DNA from: an uncultured Propionibacteriaceae bacterium
GTDB lineage: Bacteria; Actinomycetota; Actinomycetes; Propionibacteriales; Propionibacteriaceae
Assembly (NCBI GenBank): GCA_937926975.1
Contig: CALBCJ010000021.1
Location: forward strand, 1-18,933
Reading direction: 5' to 3'
Length of the DNA: 18,933 nucleotides
Shown here piece by piece: positions 6,393 through 14,514 of the stretch. The translations under genes and the position numbers were made by a program. Each line of letters begins with the position of its first letter. The stretch's first letter is position 1. A model generated the notes under the pieces. The model saw nothing but the letters and a program-made list of their open reading frames with translations. It had not been told where the DNA came from and did no database searches.

Positions 6393-8054
6393 GTGGACCT
6401 CAGCAGCAGGTACGTCGTCGGAGTGGACTTCGGCACCTTGTCCGGACGGGCCCTGGTGGTCCGCTGCAGCGACGGCGCCGAGCTGGCCAGCGCGGTCACC
6501 GAGTACCCCCACCAGGTGCTCTCCGAGACCCTCCCCACCACCGGCGAGCAGCTGCCGCCGGACTGGGCGCTGCAGGTGCCCGGGGACTACCTGGAGGTGC
6601 TGCGCCAGGCTGTCCCGCAGGCCGTGCGCCAGGCCGGGATCAACCCGGCGCAGGTCATCGGGATCGGCACCGACTTCACTGCCTGCACAGTGCTTCCGGT
6701 CACCGAGGACGGCACCCCGCTGGCGGACCTGCCGCAGTTCAGCACCCACCGCCACGCGTACGTGAAGCTGTGGAAGCACCACTCGGCCCAGCCGCAGGCC
6801 GACCGGATCAACCGGCTGGCGGCCGAGCGGCAGGAGCCCTGGCTGGCCCGGTACGGCGGGCTGCTGTCGAGCGAGTGGACGATGGCGAAGGGCCTGCAGA
6901 TCCTCGAAGAGGACCGCGAGGTGTACGACGCGATGTGGCACCTGGTCGAGGCCGCCGACTGGATCGTCTGGAGGCTCGGCGGCGCCTTCCTGCGCAACCC
7001 CAGCACCGCCGGGTACAAGGACAACCTGCAGGACGGGGCCTACCCGAGCCCCGAGTACCTGACCGGGCTCAACCCGGACTTCGGCCGCTTCTTCACCGAC
7101 AAGGTCGACGGGCCGCTGGGTGACCTGGGCCAGGTCGCCGGCTACCTGAGGGCCGAGGCCGCCGGCTGGACCGGGCTGCCGGAGGGGATCCCGGTCGCGG
7201 TCGGCAACGTCGACGCGCACGTGGCGCTGCCGGCGGCCCAGGCCACCGAGCCTGGCCAGCTGGTCGCGATCATGGGCACCTCCACCTGCCATATCGTGTC
7301 TGACAAGGAACTGCACGTGGTTCCGGGGATGTGCGGGGTGGTCGACGGCGGCGTCATCGCCGGCATGTACGGCTATGAGGCCGGCCAGTCCGGGGTGGGT
7401 GACATCTTCGCCTGGTTCGTCGACCACGCGGTCCCCGCCGCGTACGCCCAGCAGGCGGCCGAGCAGGGGCTCGGCCTGCACGAGTACCTGACGAGCCTGG
7501 CCCAGACCCAGAAGCCCGGCGAGCACGGGCTGCTGGCGCTCGACTGGCTGAACGGGAACCGGTCGGTGCTGGTCAACCACGAGCTGTCGGGAATGGTCCT
7601 GGGGCTGACCCTGGCGACCAGGCCGGAGGACATCTACCGGGCGCTGGTCGAGTCGACCGCGTACGGGACCAGGGTGATCGTCGAGGCCTTCGTCTCCTCC
7701 GGGGTCCCGGTGACCGAGCTCATCGTGGTCGGCGGGCTGGCGAAGAACCCGATGGTGATGCAGATCTACGCCGACGTGCTGCAGCTGCCGCTGAGCCTGG
7801 GCACCTCGCAGCAGAGCCCGGCGCTGGGGTCGGCGATTCACGCCGCGGTCGCGGCCGGCGCGTACCCGGACGTCACCTGCGCCGCGCAGGCGATGGGCAG
7901 CCGCCAGTACGCCGCGTACACCCCGAGCCCGGAGGCCAGCGCGGTGTACGACCAGCTCTTCGCCGAGTACCTGGCGCTGCACGACTACTTCGGCCGCGGC
8001 ACCAACGAGGTGATGCACCGGCTGCGGGCGATCCGCAGAAGCGCGCTGCGGTGA
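6393..8054 (+). CDS. araB: L-ribulokinase
   Basis: This 553-aa FGGY-family sugar kinase phosphorylates L-ribulose to L-ribulose 5-phosphate with ATP in the cytosol (arabinose pathway, between isomerase AraA and epimerase AraD). The N-terminal phosphate-binding loop GVDFGTLSGRALVV (10-23), the catalytic aspartate D274 in GNVDAH, the MGTSTCH motif from 294 and the AraB-typical VPGMCGVVDGG...GMYGYEAGQSGVGDIFAWFV block are all present. Near the C-terminus VVGGLAKNPMVMQIYADVL and GSAIHAA complete the ATP-binding domain. The length agrees with AraB (E. coli 566 aa). The sub-specificity (L-ribulose rather than D-ribulose) rests on these motifs. It is divergent from the reductase cluster and lies 1 kb upstream of a sugar ABC transporter; araA and araD are absent. 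Confidence 0.95.
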   Translation: MDLSSRYVVGVDFGTLSGRALVVRCSDGAELASAVTEYPHQVLSETLPTTGEQLPPDWALQVPGDYLEVLRQAVPQAVRQAGINPAQVIGIGTDFTACTVLPVTEDGTPLADLPQFSTHRHAYVKLWKHHSAQPQADRINRLAAERQEPWLARYGGLLSSEWTMAKGLQILEEDREVYDAMWHLVEAADWIVWRLGGAFLRNPSTAGYKDNLQDGAYPSPEYLTGLNPDFGRFFTDKVDGPLGDLGQVAGYLRAEAAGWTGLPEGIPVAVGNVDAHVALPAAQATEPGQLVAIMGTSTCHIVSDKELHVVPGMCGVVDGGVIAGMYGYEAGQSGVGDIFAWFVDHAVPAAYAQQAAEQGLGLHEYLTSLAQTQKPGEHGLLALDWLNGNRSVLVNHELSGMVLGLTLATRPEDIYRALVESTAYGTRVIVEAFVSSGVPVTELIVVGGLAKNPMVMQIYADVLQLPLSLGTSQQSPALGSAIHAAVAAGAYPDVTCAAQAMGSRQYAAYTPSPEASAVYDQLFAEYLALHDYFGRGTNEVMHRLRAIRRSALR

Positions 8055-8161
8055 CCGGGACCGGCCGGGCTGTGCCGATCCGGTGCGTCCTGAGGACGGC
8101 TGACGAGCGCGGCACCCTGGTAAGCTCGTTCACCTGCGGTGAGGCTTGTCTCCTCGGCGGT

Positions 8162-8192
8162 CGGCGGGGACTTGGCGGAAAAGTCCCCGCCG
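8162..8192 (+). terminator. Perfect 12-bp hairpin after araB
   Basis: CGGCGGGGACTT (8162-8173) pairs fully with AAGTCCCCGCCG (8181-8192) across a 7-nt loop, about 110 bp after the araB stop. No U-run follows, so a terminator is plausible but an mRNA-processing or regulatory element cannot be excluded. Confidence 0.55.
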
Positions 8193-8228
8193 GCCGGGAC
8201 TAGGCTCCCCTCCGAGAGCGGCCAAGGT

Positions 8229-8274
8229 ACAGGTGCCGGGCGCCGCGCCACCACTCGCACCGCCCGGCACCTGT
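8229..8274 (+). terminator. Perfect 14-bp hairpin after araB
   Basis: ACAGGTGCCGGGCG (8229-8242) pairs without mismatch with CGCCCGGCACCTGT (8261-8274) across an 18-nt loop. It follows the first hairpin by 36 bp. The run GGTCTGTTGGGT after it is only mildly T-rich. Confidence 0.5.
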
Positions 8275-8624
8275 GGTCTGTTGGGTCATGAGGCTCGTCG
8301 CCACTGTGGGGTGACCAGGGCAAGGACCACCGCGGCTCAGCACCGGGGTGACTGTGCTCAACCGGTCCATGCGAGGTCCTCTCCAGGACTGCACGACCGA
8401 GAGCGGCCACCCGCAGTCCACGACGGGCTGTCATGCCGAGCAAGAACCGGCGATCCGGCTTCACCAAGTGGTGTCACGGTTGCGGGACAGCGTCAGAGTT
8501 GCACTGACTTCCCCGTGTTCAAACTCAGGTCCGACTGTAGCCTGCCCGGGCCCCACTTGCCCAGCCGGGCCCCGGTGTCCCTTCTCACAGGCGGTACGAG
8601 TGGTTCCGGCACCTCCTGAGCCCC

Positions 8625-8739
8625 GGGACCAGTCCGGCCTGTGGTGCGGGTGCTCACGGCCTGGCCACGCCGCCGGACCGTCCGGCCTCGACACTGAGAC
8701 TCGCCAGCCCTGGGACCAGTCCCCGACTGTGGTGCCGGT
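8625..8739 (+). repeat. Imperfect direct repeat, two copies
   Basis: GGGACCAGTCC, then 4-5 variable bases, then TGTGGTGC and GGT, occurs at 8625-8651 and again at 8712-8739. It sits in non-coding DNA and its role is unknown. Confidence 0.5.
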
Positions 8740-9019
8740 CAGGCCTGCCGACCCCAACCGCGCTGATGGCCCGAGCGCGTACGAGCGCCGCTGCCAGGGC
8801 ACGGCAGCGGACCGAAGACGTCTCTGCCCTCACCTCAGCGCCCTCGGCCCAGACCTGCCCGCTACAGTGCTCGCGAGCCTTCTGGGTCACGGGCTGCGCC
8901 GGCAGCCTCGGGCCCAGGCCTCAGCCAGCGCGGAACCCGAGCCGACAAGGGATCGTGACCACATTGTGACGAGCGGGGCAGCGCAGCGGGAGTGGGACAG
9001 GGGCTAGGTTGAGCCCCCG

Positions 9020-9032
9020 GGGGATGATCCCC
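9020..9032 (+). promoter_or_regulatory. 13-bp palindrome, candidate operator
   Basis: GGGGATGATCCCC is a perfect palindrome with 6-bp arms around one central G, 28 bp before the start of the sugar-binding protein. It overlaps a second palindrome, CCCCCGGGGG (9014-9023). A repressor site or a leader hairpin is possible; the regulator is not in the window. Confidence 0.4.
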
Positions 9033-9060
9033 TCCACCCCAAGGACGGGAAAGGAAAGAC

Positions 9061-10173
9061 ATGGATCGTCGGACCCTCATCGGTGCGGGTGCCCTCGCCA
9101 GCCTGGGGCTTGCGCTGAGCGCGTGCAGCTCGGAGCGGGCCTCCACCACCCCCAGCGGCGGCGGCAACGCGGCGGACACCCTGATCGGGATCGCGATGCC
9201 GACCAAGAGCCTGGAGCGGTGGAACAAGGACGGCAACCACCTCGAAGGCCTGCTCAAGAAGGCCGGGTACCAGACCACGCTGCAGTACGCCGACAACAAG
9301 GTCGACCAGCAGATCACCCAGATCCAGAACATGGTGAACCAGTCGCCGAAGGTGCTGGTGGTGGCGTCGATCGACGGCACCGCGCTGGGCCCGGCCCTCG
9401 ACGCCGCGAAGGCCAAGAACATCACCGTGATCGCGTACGACCGGCTGATCAACAAGACCAGCAGCGTCGACTACTACGCCACTTTCGACAACTACAAGGT
9501 CGGCCAGCTGCAGGGTGAGTTCATCAAGTCGAAGCTCGCGAGCCTGCCCAGCCCGGCGACCATTGAGCCGTTCGCCGGCTCCCCGGACGACAACAACGCG
9601 AAGTTCTTCTTCTCCGGCGCCTGGGACGTGCTGCTGCCGCTGATCAAGGAGGGCAAGCTGGTCTGCCCGTCCGGCAAGGCCCCGGCCTCGAACGACCAGT
9701 GGACCACGATCGGGATCCAGGGCTGGGGCTCCGACACGGCCCAGTCTGAGATGCAGAACCGGCTGAACTCGTTCTACGGCGGCGGCACGAAGGTCAACAT
9801 CGTGCTCTCGCCGAACGACTCGCTGGCGCTGGGGATCGCCCAGGCGCTGCAGGCTGCCGGGTACACCCCGGGCGCGTCGTACCCGATCCTCACCGGCCAG
9901 GACGCCGACAAGGCGAACGTGCTCAACATCATCGCCGGCAAGCAGTCGATGACGGTCTGGAAGGACACCCGGACCCTCGGCGACCAGGTCGCGAAGATGG
10001 TTGACCAGGTGGTCAAGGGCCAGACCGTGGAGACCAACGACACCGAGTCGTACCACAACGGGGTCAAGGCGGTCCCGACGTACCTGCTGCCGCCGGTGGT
10101 GGTGACGAAGGACGACATCGAGCCCATGCTGGTGAGCTCGGGCTTCTACAGCAAGCAGGACCTCGGCCTCTGA
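9061..10173 (+). CDS. chvE: Sugar ABC transporter substrate-binding lipoprotein, ChvE family
   Basis: This 370-aa exported lipoprotein captures a monosaccharide outside the cell for the GguAB transporter. The signal peptide begins MDRRTLIGAGALASLGLAL and has lipobox LSAC with Cys22. The mature part is a periplasmic-binding-protein type I fold: IGIAMPTKSLERWNKDG (sugar-contact region), QYADNKVDQQITQIQNMV, VVASIDGTALGPAL, IAYDRLI, the ChvE-typical EPFAGSPDDNNAKFFFSGAW, then SPNDSLALGIAQAL and LTGQDADKANV. The family binds glucose, galactose, xylose or arabinose; the nearby araB argues for a pentose. ATG 9061 has an AAAGGAAAG ribosome site about 6 nt upstream. It is the first gene of the transporter operon and is followed by a strong hairpin. 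Confidence 0.93.
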   Translation: MDRRTLIGAGALASLGLALSACSSERASTTPSGGGNAADTLIGIAMPTKSLERWNKDGNHLEGLLKKAGYQTTLQYADNKVDQQITQIQNMVNQSPKVLVVASIDGTALGPALDAAKAKNITVIAYDRLINKTSSVDYYATFDNYKVGQLQGEFIKSKLASLPSPATIEPFAGSPDDNNAKFFFSGAWDVLLPLIKEGKLVCPSGKAPASNDQWTTIGIQGWGSDTAQSEMQNRLNSFYGGGTKVNIVLSPNDSLALGIAQALQAAGYTPGASYPILTGQDADKANVLNIIAGKQSMTVWKDTRTLGDQVAKMVDQVVKGQTVETNDTESYHNGVKAVPTYLLPPVVVTKDDIEPMLVSSGFYSKQDLGL

Positions 10174-10188
10174 GCCGGTCTTGTCCCT

Positions 10189-10218
10189 GGTGCCCGGGCC
10201 GGCGGTGGCCCGGGCACC
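10189..10218 (+). promoter_or_regulatory. Intercistronic hairpin between binding protein and ATPase
   Basis: GGTGCCCGGGCC (10189-10200) pairs perfectly with GGCCCGGGCACC (10207-10218) over a 6-nt loop. It begins 15 bp after the binding-protein stop and ends 25 bp before the ATPase start. The position and stability fit an mRNA-stabilising or partial-terminator element that keeps binding-protein levels above transporter levels. Confidence 0.65.
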
Positions 10219-10243
10219 GTGTCCTACCCAGCAAGGAGGCTAG

Positions 10244-11797
10244 GTGGAAGACGTGGAAGACGACGTGATCCTCCAGATGCACGACATCGTCAAGGAGTTC
10301 CCCGGGGTGAAGGCGCTGTCCGGGGTGACGCTGAGCGTCCAGCGCGGCGAGGTGCACGCGATCTGCGGCGAGAACGGCGCCGGCAAGTCGACCCTGATGA
10401 AGGTGCTGAGCGGGGTTCACCCGCACGGCACGTACGAGGGCACGATCCTGTTCGACGGGCACGAGGCCCGGTACCGCTCGATCCGGGACTCGGAGGCCGA
10501 CGGGATCGTCATCATCCACCAGGAGCTGGCGCTCAGCCCGTACCTGTCGATTGCGGAGAACATCTTTCTGGGCAATGAGCGGGCCTCGCTCGGGGTGATC
10601 GACTGGCACCGGACGAATGCCGAGGCGGCCGCGCTGCTGGACCGGGTCGGCCTGTACGAGAACCCGGCCACGAAGGTGATGGACATCGGGGTCGGCAAGC
10701 AGCAGCTGGTGGAGATCGCGAAGGCGATGAGCAAGGGCGCGCGGCTGCTGATCCTGGACGAGCCGACCGCGGCCCTCAATGATGCCGACTCGGCGCACCT
10801 GCTGTCGCTGATCCGGGGGCTGCGCGACCAGGGGATGACCTGCATCATCATCAGCCACAAGCTGAATGAGATCGCCGCGATCGCCGACTCGACGACGATT
10901 ATCCGCGACGGGCAGACGATCGAGACCCTCGACATGCACGGTGACGAGCCGGTGAGCGAGGAGCGGATCATCCGGGGCATGGTCGGGCGCAGCCTCGACA
11001 ACCGTTTCCCCGACCACACTCCGACCATCGGCACCGAGCTGTTCCGGGTCGAGGACTGGACGGTGCACCACCCGCAGGACCCGAGCCGTACGGTCGTCGA
11101 CGGCGCGTCGCTGGTGGTCCACGCCGGCGAGATCGTCGGGATTGCGGGGCTGATGGGGGCCGGGCGGACCGAGCTGGCGATGAGCCTGTTCGGGCACAGC
11201 TACGGGCGGGACATCAGCGGCCGCACGTACATTCGGGGCCAGGAGGTGTCGCTGGGCACCCCCGGTGCGGCGATCGCGGCCGGGCTCGCGTACGCGTCGG
11301 AGGACCGCAAGCGGTACGGGCTGAACCTGATCGACGACATCAAGCACAACACGACTGCGGCGGCGCTGCGCAAGATCGCCGGGCTGGGGGTGGTTGACCG
11401 GGGCCGCGAGTACGTGGTCGCGCGCGACTACCAGAAGCTGCTCAACACGAAGGCGTTCTCGGTGGACGCCGTGGTCGGCAAGCTGTCCGGCGGGAACCAG
11501 CAGAAGGTGGTGCTGTCGAAGTGGATGTTCACCGAGGCGGACATCCTCATTCTGGACGAGCCGACCCGGGGTATTGACGTCGGCGCCAAGTACGAGATCT
11601 ACACGCATATCAACGCGCTCGCTGACGCGGGCAAGGCGGTGATCGTGATCTCCTGCGAGCTGCCCGAGCTGCTCGGGATCTGCGACCGGATCTACGCCCT
11701 CAGCCAGGGCCGGGTCACCGGGGAGATGACGCGCGCCGAGGCGACCCAGGAGGGTCTGATGCGGTTGATGACCAAGGAGAAGGAGACGGTGCGGTGA
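10244..11797 (+). CDS. gguA: Multiple-sugar ABC transporter ATP-binding protein (GguA/MmsA type)
   Basis: This 517-aa protein energises sugar import on the cytosolic face and has two tandem ABC domains. Domain 1 (about 8-245) has Walker A GENGAGKST (42-50), Q-loop IIHQELAL, a signature-like GVGKQQLVEIAKAM and Walker B LLILDEPTAAL. Domain 2 (about 265-505) has the degenerate Walker A GLMGAGRTEL usual for this sugar family, the exact signature KLSGGNQQKVVLSKW and Walker B ILILDEPTRGIDVGAKYEIY. Tandem architecture and length match GguA/MmsA/XylG. GTG 10244 follows AAGGAGG (10233-10239) by 4 nt; another GTG at 10253 is possible. Its TGA overlaps the permease start (GTGA), so the two are translationally coupled. 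Confidence 0.95.
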   Translation: MEDVEDDVILQMHDIVKEFPGVKALSGVTLSVQRGEVHAICGENGAGKSTLMKVLSGVHPHGTYEGTILFDGHEARYRSIRDSEADGIVIIHQELALSPYLSIAENIFLGNERASLGVIDWHRTNAEAAALLDRVGLYENPATKVMDIGVGKQQLVEIAKAMSKGARLLILDEPTAALNDADSAHLLSLIRGLRDQGMTCIIISHKLNEIAAIADSTTIIRDGQTIETLDMHGDEPVSEERIIRGMVGRSLDNRFPDHTPTIGTELFRVEDWTVHHPQDPSRTVVDGASLVVHAGEIVGIAGLMGAGRTELAMSLFGHSYGRDISGRTYIRGQEVSLGTPGAAIAAGLAYASEDRKRYGLNLIDDIKHNTTAAALRKIAGLGVVDRGREYVVARDYQKLLNTKAFSVDAVVGKLSGGNQQKVVLSKWMFTEADILILDEPTRGIDVGAKYEIYTHINALADAGKAVIVISCELPELLGICDRIYALSQGRVTGEMTRAEATQEGLMRLMTKEKETVR

Positions 11798-13002
11798 GCA
11801 CGTCAACGAACCAGGCTGCGGCCGAGACTGCACCGGCGCGGGGGGTGAGCCTGACGGCGGGGCTGCGCGAGTACGGCATTGTGGCCGCGCTGGTGCTGAT
11901 CATCCTCCTGTTCCAGGCGCTGACCGGGGGCCGGCTGCTGATGCCGGACAACGTGGCCAGCCTGCTGCAGCAGAACGCGTACGTGATGGTGCTGGCGATC
12001 GGGATGCTGATGGTGATCGTCGCCGGGCACATCGACCTGTCGGTCGGCTCGGTGGTGGCGTTCATCGGCGGGGTGCTGGGGATCTCCCTGGTCAGCTGGC
12101 ACCTGCCGTGGCCGGTGGCGGTGCTGCTGGCGCTGGCGATCGGGCTGCTGGTGGGCGCCTGGCAGGGCTTCTGGGTGGCGTACGTGGGGATCCCGGCGTT
12201 CATCGTGACCCTGGGCGGGATGCTGATCTTCCGGGGCCTGGCGATCATCCTGGTCGGCGAGACCCTGGCCGGGCTGCCGGCCGGGTTCGTGTCGATCTCG
12301 AACGGCGGGGCGGTCGGGCTCTTCGCGTACGCGGGGGCGCTGGACGTGTTCACCCTGGCCATCGGGCTGGTTGCGACGGCCGCGCTGGTGTGGAGCCAGC
12401 TGCGGGCCCGCGCGGCGATGGCCCGGCACAACCTGCCCGTGGAGCCGGGCTGGCTGATGGTGGTGAAGCTGGTCGTGGTGGTAGCGCTGATCTGGTTCTT
12501 CACCTGGACCCTGGCGCTGAGCACGATCGGCACCCCGTACGCGCTGCTGCTGTGCGCCGGGCTGATCCTGCTGTACGGGTTCGTGATGGGCCGGACCGTG
12601 TTTGGGCGCCACATCTACGCGATCGGCGGGAATGTCCAGGCGGCGGTGCTGTCGGGTGTGAACGTCCGGCGGGTCAACTTCATGATCTTCGTGAACATGG
12701 GCCTGCTGGCCGGGGTGGCGTCGATCGTGACCACGTCCCGGGCCGGGGCCGCGGTGGCGGCGGCCGGGCAGAACTACGAGCTGGACGCGATCGCGGCCTG
12801 CTTCATCGGCGGTACTGCGGTCACCGGTGGTGTCGGCCGGGTCAGTGGCGCGATCGTCGGCGCCCTGATCATGGGCGTGCTCAACATGGGCCTGTCGATC
12901 ATGTCGGTGAACCCGGCCTGGCAGCAGGCGATCAAGGGCCTGGTGCTGCTGCTGGCGGTCGCGTTCGACCTGCTGAACAAGCGCAAGGCGGCCGGCCGCT
13001 GA
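11794..13002 (+). CDS. gguB: Multiple-sugar ABC transporter permease (GguB/MmsB type)
   Basis: This 402-aa integral membrane protein forms the translocation path. About ten hydrophobic spans are visible, starting with YGIVAALVLIILLFQAL. The family block AIGMLMVIVAGHIDLSVGSVVAF is intact, as are VAYVGIPAFIVTLGGMLIFRGLAI, the cytoplasmic loop GRHIYAIGGNVQAAVLSGVNVRRV and NYELDAIAACFIGGTAVTGGVGRVSGA, which contacts the ATPase. The length is typical of the long MmsB/GguB/XylH group. GTG 11794 overlaps the ATPase stop by 4 bp. It is the last gene of the operon, followed within 10 bp by a hairpin. Confidence 0.95.
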   Translation: MSTSTNQAAAETAPARGVSLTAGLREYGIVAALVLIILLFQALTGGRLLMPDNVASLLQQNAYVMVLAIGMLMVIVAGHIDLSVGSVVAFIGGVLGISLVSWHLPWPVAVLLALAIGLLVGAWQGFWVAYVGIPAFIVTLGGMLIFRGLAIILVGETLAGLPAGFVSISNGGAVGLFAYAGALDVFTLAIGLVATAALVWSQLRARAAMARHNLPVEPGWLMVVKLVVVVALIWFFTWTLALSTIGTPYALLLCAGLILLYGFVMGRTVFGRHIYAIGGNVQAAVLSGVNVRRVNFMIFVNMGLLAGVASIVTTSRAGAAVAAAGQNYELDAIAACFIGGTAVTGGVGRVSGAIVGALIMGVLNMGLSIMSVNPAWQQAIKGLVLLLAVAFDLLNKRKAAGR

Positions 13003-13010
13003 GGCGTGGG

Positions 13011-13035
13011 GCGCGGCCTCGGCCCGGGGCCGCGC
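13011..13035 (+). terminator. Hairpin at the end of the transporter operon
   Basis: GCGCGGCC (13011-13018) pairs with GGCCGCGC (13028-13035) across a 9-nt loop, 9 bp after the permease stop. There is no T-run, as is common in GC-rich actinobacteria, so this is probable but unproven. Confidence 0.55.
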
Positions 13036-13120
13036 TCAGCTCCGCCCCTGGTCTGCCCGTACGGCTGACGAGGTCTGGCCCTGGGACGATCTCACCATCC
13101 AGGCCAGCCTGGGGCCCCAC

Positions 13121-13149
13121 TGGACCACCCAGCTCGCACCTCGTACACT
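13121..13149 (+). promoter_or_regulatory. Candidate promoter of the AAA15 ATPase gene
   Basis: TGGACC (13121-13126) and TACACT (13144-13149) are spaced by 17 bp and would start transcription about 37 nt before the ATG. TACACT also occurs at 15214-15219 before the lipase gene. The -35 match is weak. Confidence 0.35.
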
Positions 13150-13192
13150 TAACGCAGGAAATCTGCGACGTACGCACAGTAGAGGGGGCGCG

Positions 13193-14503
13193 ATGCTGCG
13201 GTTCCTGCGGGTCGAGAACTGGAAGTCCTACGACGAGCCGGCGGAGCTCACCATGGTGGCGACCAAGGAGCGTCAGCACGGCCAGCGGCTGGCGAAGGTG
13301 GGGCGCTCCCGGATCCTGCCGGTGAGCGCGGTCTACGGCGCGAACGCCGCGGGAAAGTCGGCGCTGGTCGAGGGGCTGGAGGCGCTGCGGAGCCTAGTGC
13401 TGACGACCCGACCGGTCGGGGCGATGCTGCGGCTGACCCCTCACCTGCTGCGAGGCAAGGGCCGCCCGACCGGCTTCCTGGTCGAGTTCGTGACCGCCGT
13501 ACGGCTGCCGGGCGGCGGGGAGAAGGAGCAGGTCTTCCTGTACGAGCTGAGCGCTGACCGGAAGCGCGTCCACCGCGAGGCCCTCCTCCAGGTCAACCGG
13601 ACGGAGGAGGTCTTCCTCTTCGAGCGCGACGGCGACCAGGTTCACCTGTACGGGTCGCTGGAGGAGAACGAGCTGGCTCGCGCCCACGTCACTGTGCTCG
13701 CGGCGAACCAGACCCTGCTCGGAGCGCTCGGCCCTGACATCGGTGGCCCCACGGCGGCAGCCTGGCAGTGGTTCGAGCGGCTGACGGTGATTCGCCCCAG
13801 CTACCCGTACCTCTTCCTGCCAGACCGGATCACGGCTGACGCGGTCTTTGCCAGTGCCATGAGTGCCGGACTGACGAGGGCCGACACCGGCATCTCGGAG
13901 CTGCGCCTGCAGGAGGTGAAGGTCAGCGCGCTCCCCGTCCCGGCTGAGGTGGTGGACGACCTGGTCGAGTCGCTGCGGGAAACCGGCGGGTCCTGCTGGC
14001 TGAGCCAGGACTACACCGTCTTGTCGGTCAACGACGACGGGGAGCCGGTCGCCCGGCGGCTGGTCGCCGACCACCGTCGCGAGACCGGACCCGACGAGCA
14101 GGTGTCCTTCACCCTGCCGCTGCGCGAGGAGTCGGACGGCACGCAGCGCTTCATGAACCTGCTGCCCATCCTGTTCCAGCTGCGCCAGGAAGATGCCCGA
14201 CGGGTCTTCGTGGTCGACGAGCTGGAGAACTCGATGCACCCGAAGCTGACCGAGAGCCTGGTCGCCGCCTTCCTCGACGACCTCGGGCCGCACGACCGCC
14301 GCCAGCTGATCTTCACCACCCACGAACTCCAGCTCATGCGCTCCGACCTGCTGCGCCGCGACGAGATCTGGCTTGCCGACAAGACCGATGGACAGTCCAG
14401 CCTGACCAGGGTCTCCGACTTCGCCGAGGTCGGGGTACGCAAGGACGCCGACCTGCTGGGCTTCTACATGTCCGGCCGGATCGGCGGCATCCCGCGAGTC
14501 TGA
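13193..14503 (+). CDS. AAA15-family ATPase, RloA/AbiLi-like
   Basis: This 436-aa protein is an ABC/SMC-type ATPase of the AAA15 (OLD-related, RloA-like) family. It starts MLRFLRVENWKSYDE, with Walker A GANAAGKS (49-56), an ABC-signature equivalent ESDGTQRFMNLLPIL (313-327), Walker B VFVVDELENSMHP (338-350), H-loop IFTTHE (373-378) and the family's closing YMSGRIGGIP (425-434). Such ATPases pair with RloB-like Toprim proteins, or are known as AbiLi in abortive phage-infection systems; ATP hydrolysis is thought to control a partner nuclease. ATG 13193 is preceded by GAGGGGG. A GTG frame resembling the start of RloB begins 11 bp downstream but is cut short. A defence role is inferred from the family; the ATPase itself looks intact. 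Confidence 0.85.
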   Translation: MLRFLRVENWKSYDEPAELTMVATKERQHGQRLAKVGRSRILPVSAVYGANAAGKSALVEGLEALRSLVLTTRPVGAMLRLTPHLLRGKGRPTGFLVEFVTAVRLPGGGEKEQVFLYELSADRKRVHREALLQVNRTEEVFLFERDGDQVHLYGSLEENELARAHVTVLAANQTLLGALGPDIGGPTAAAWQWFERLTVIRPSYPYLFLPDRITADAVFASAMSAGLTRADTGISELRLQEVKVSALPVPAEVVDDLVESLRETGGSCWLSQDYTVLSVNDDGEPVARRLVADHRRETGPDEQVSFTLPLREESDGTQRFMNLLPILFQLRQEDARRVFVVDELENSMHPKLTESLVAAFLDDLGPHDRRQLIFTTHELQLMRSDLLRRDEIWLADKTDGQSSLTRVSDFAEVGVRKDADLLGFYMSGRIGGIPRV

Positions 14504-14514
14504 GCGAGGCGACG

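Larger units (their letters stand above)
8055..9060. other. 1-kb non-coding gap between araB and the transporter operon
   Basis: Frames open here on both strands read as Arg/Pro/Ser/Cys-rich translations without family resemblance, and none has a good ribosome site, so I see no gene. The gap holds two perfect hairpins (8162-8192 and 8229-8274), an imperfect direct repeat of about 27 bp (8625-8651 and 8712-8739) and, at its end, a palindrome just before the sugar-binding protein gene. No tRNA-like cloverleaf was found by eye. Confidence 0.6.

Noticed and set aside
6141..8018. Open frame of 625 codons on the minus strand
   Set aside because: It is antisense to araB, continues into the neighbouring minus-strand gene's region in another frame, and is Arg/Val/Asp/Gly-rich without any motif. 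This is typical of the mirror frame of a GC-rich gene.
7985..8467. 160-codon minus-strand frame after araB
   Set aside because: It overlaps the araB end and both hairpins, has Arg/Pro/Ser-rich content and resembles no family.
10064..11833. Open frame of 589 codons on the minus strand
   Set aside because: It lies antisense to the transporter ATPase, which has all its motifs; the mirror translation is Arg/Leu/Val/Asp-rich and has no ribosome site.
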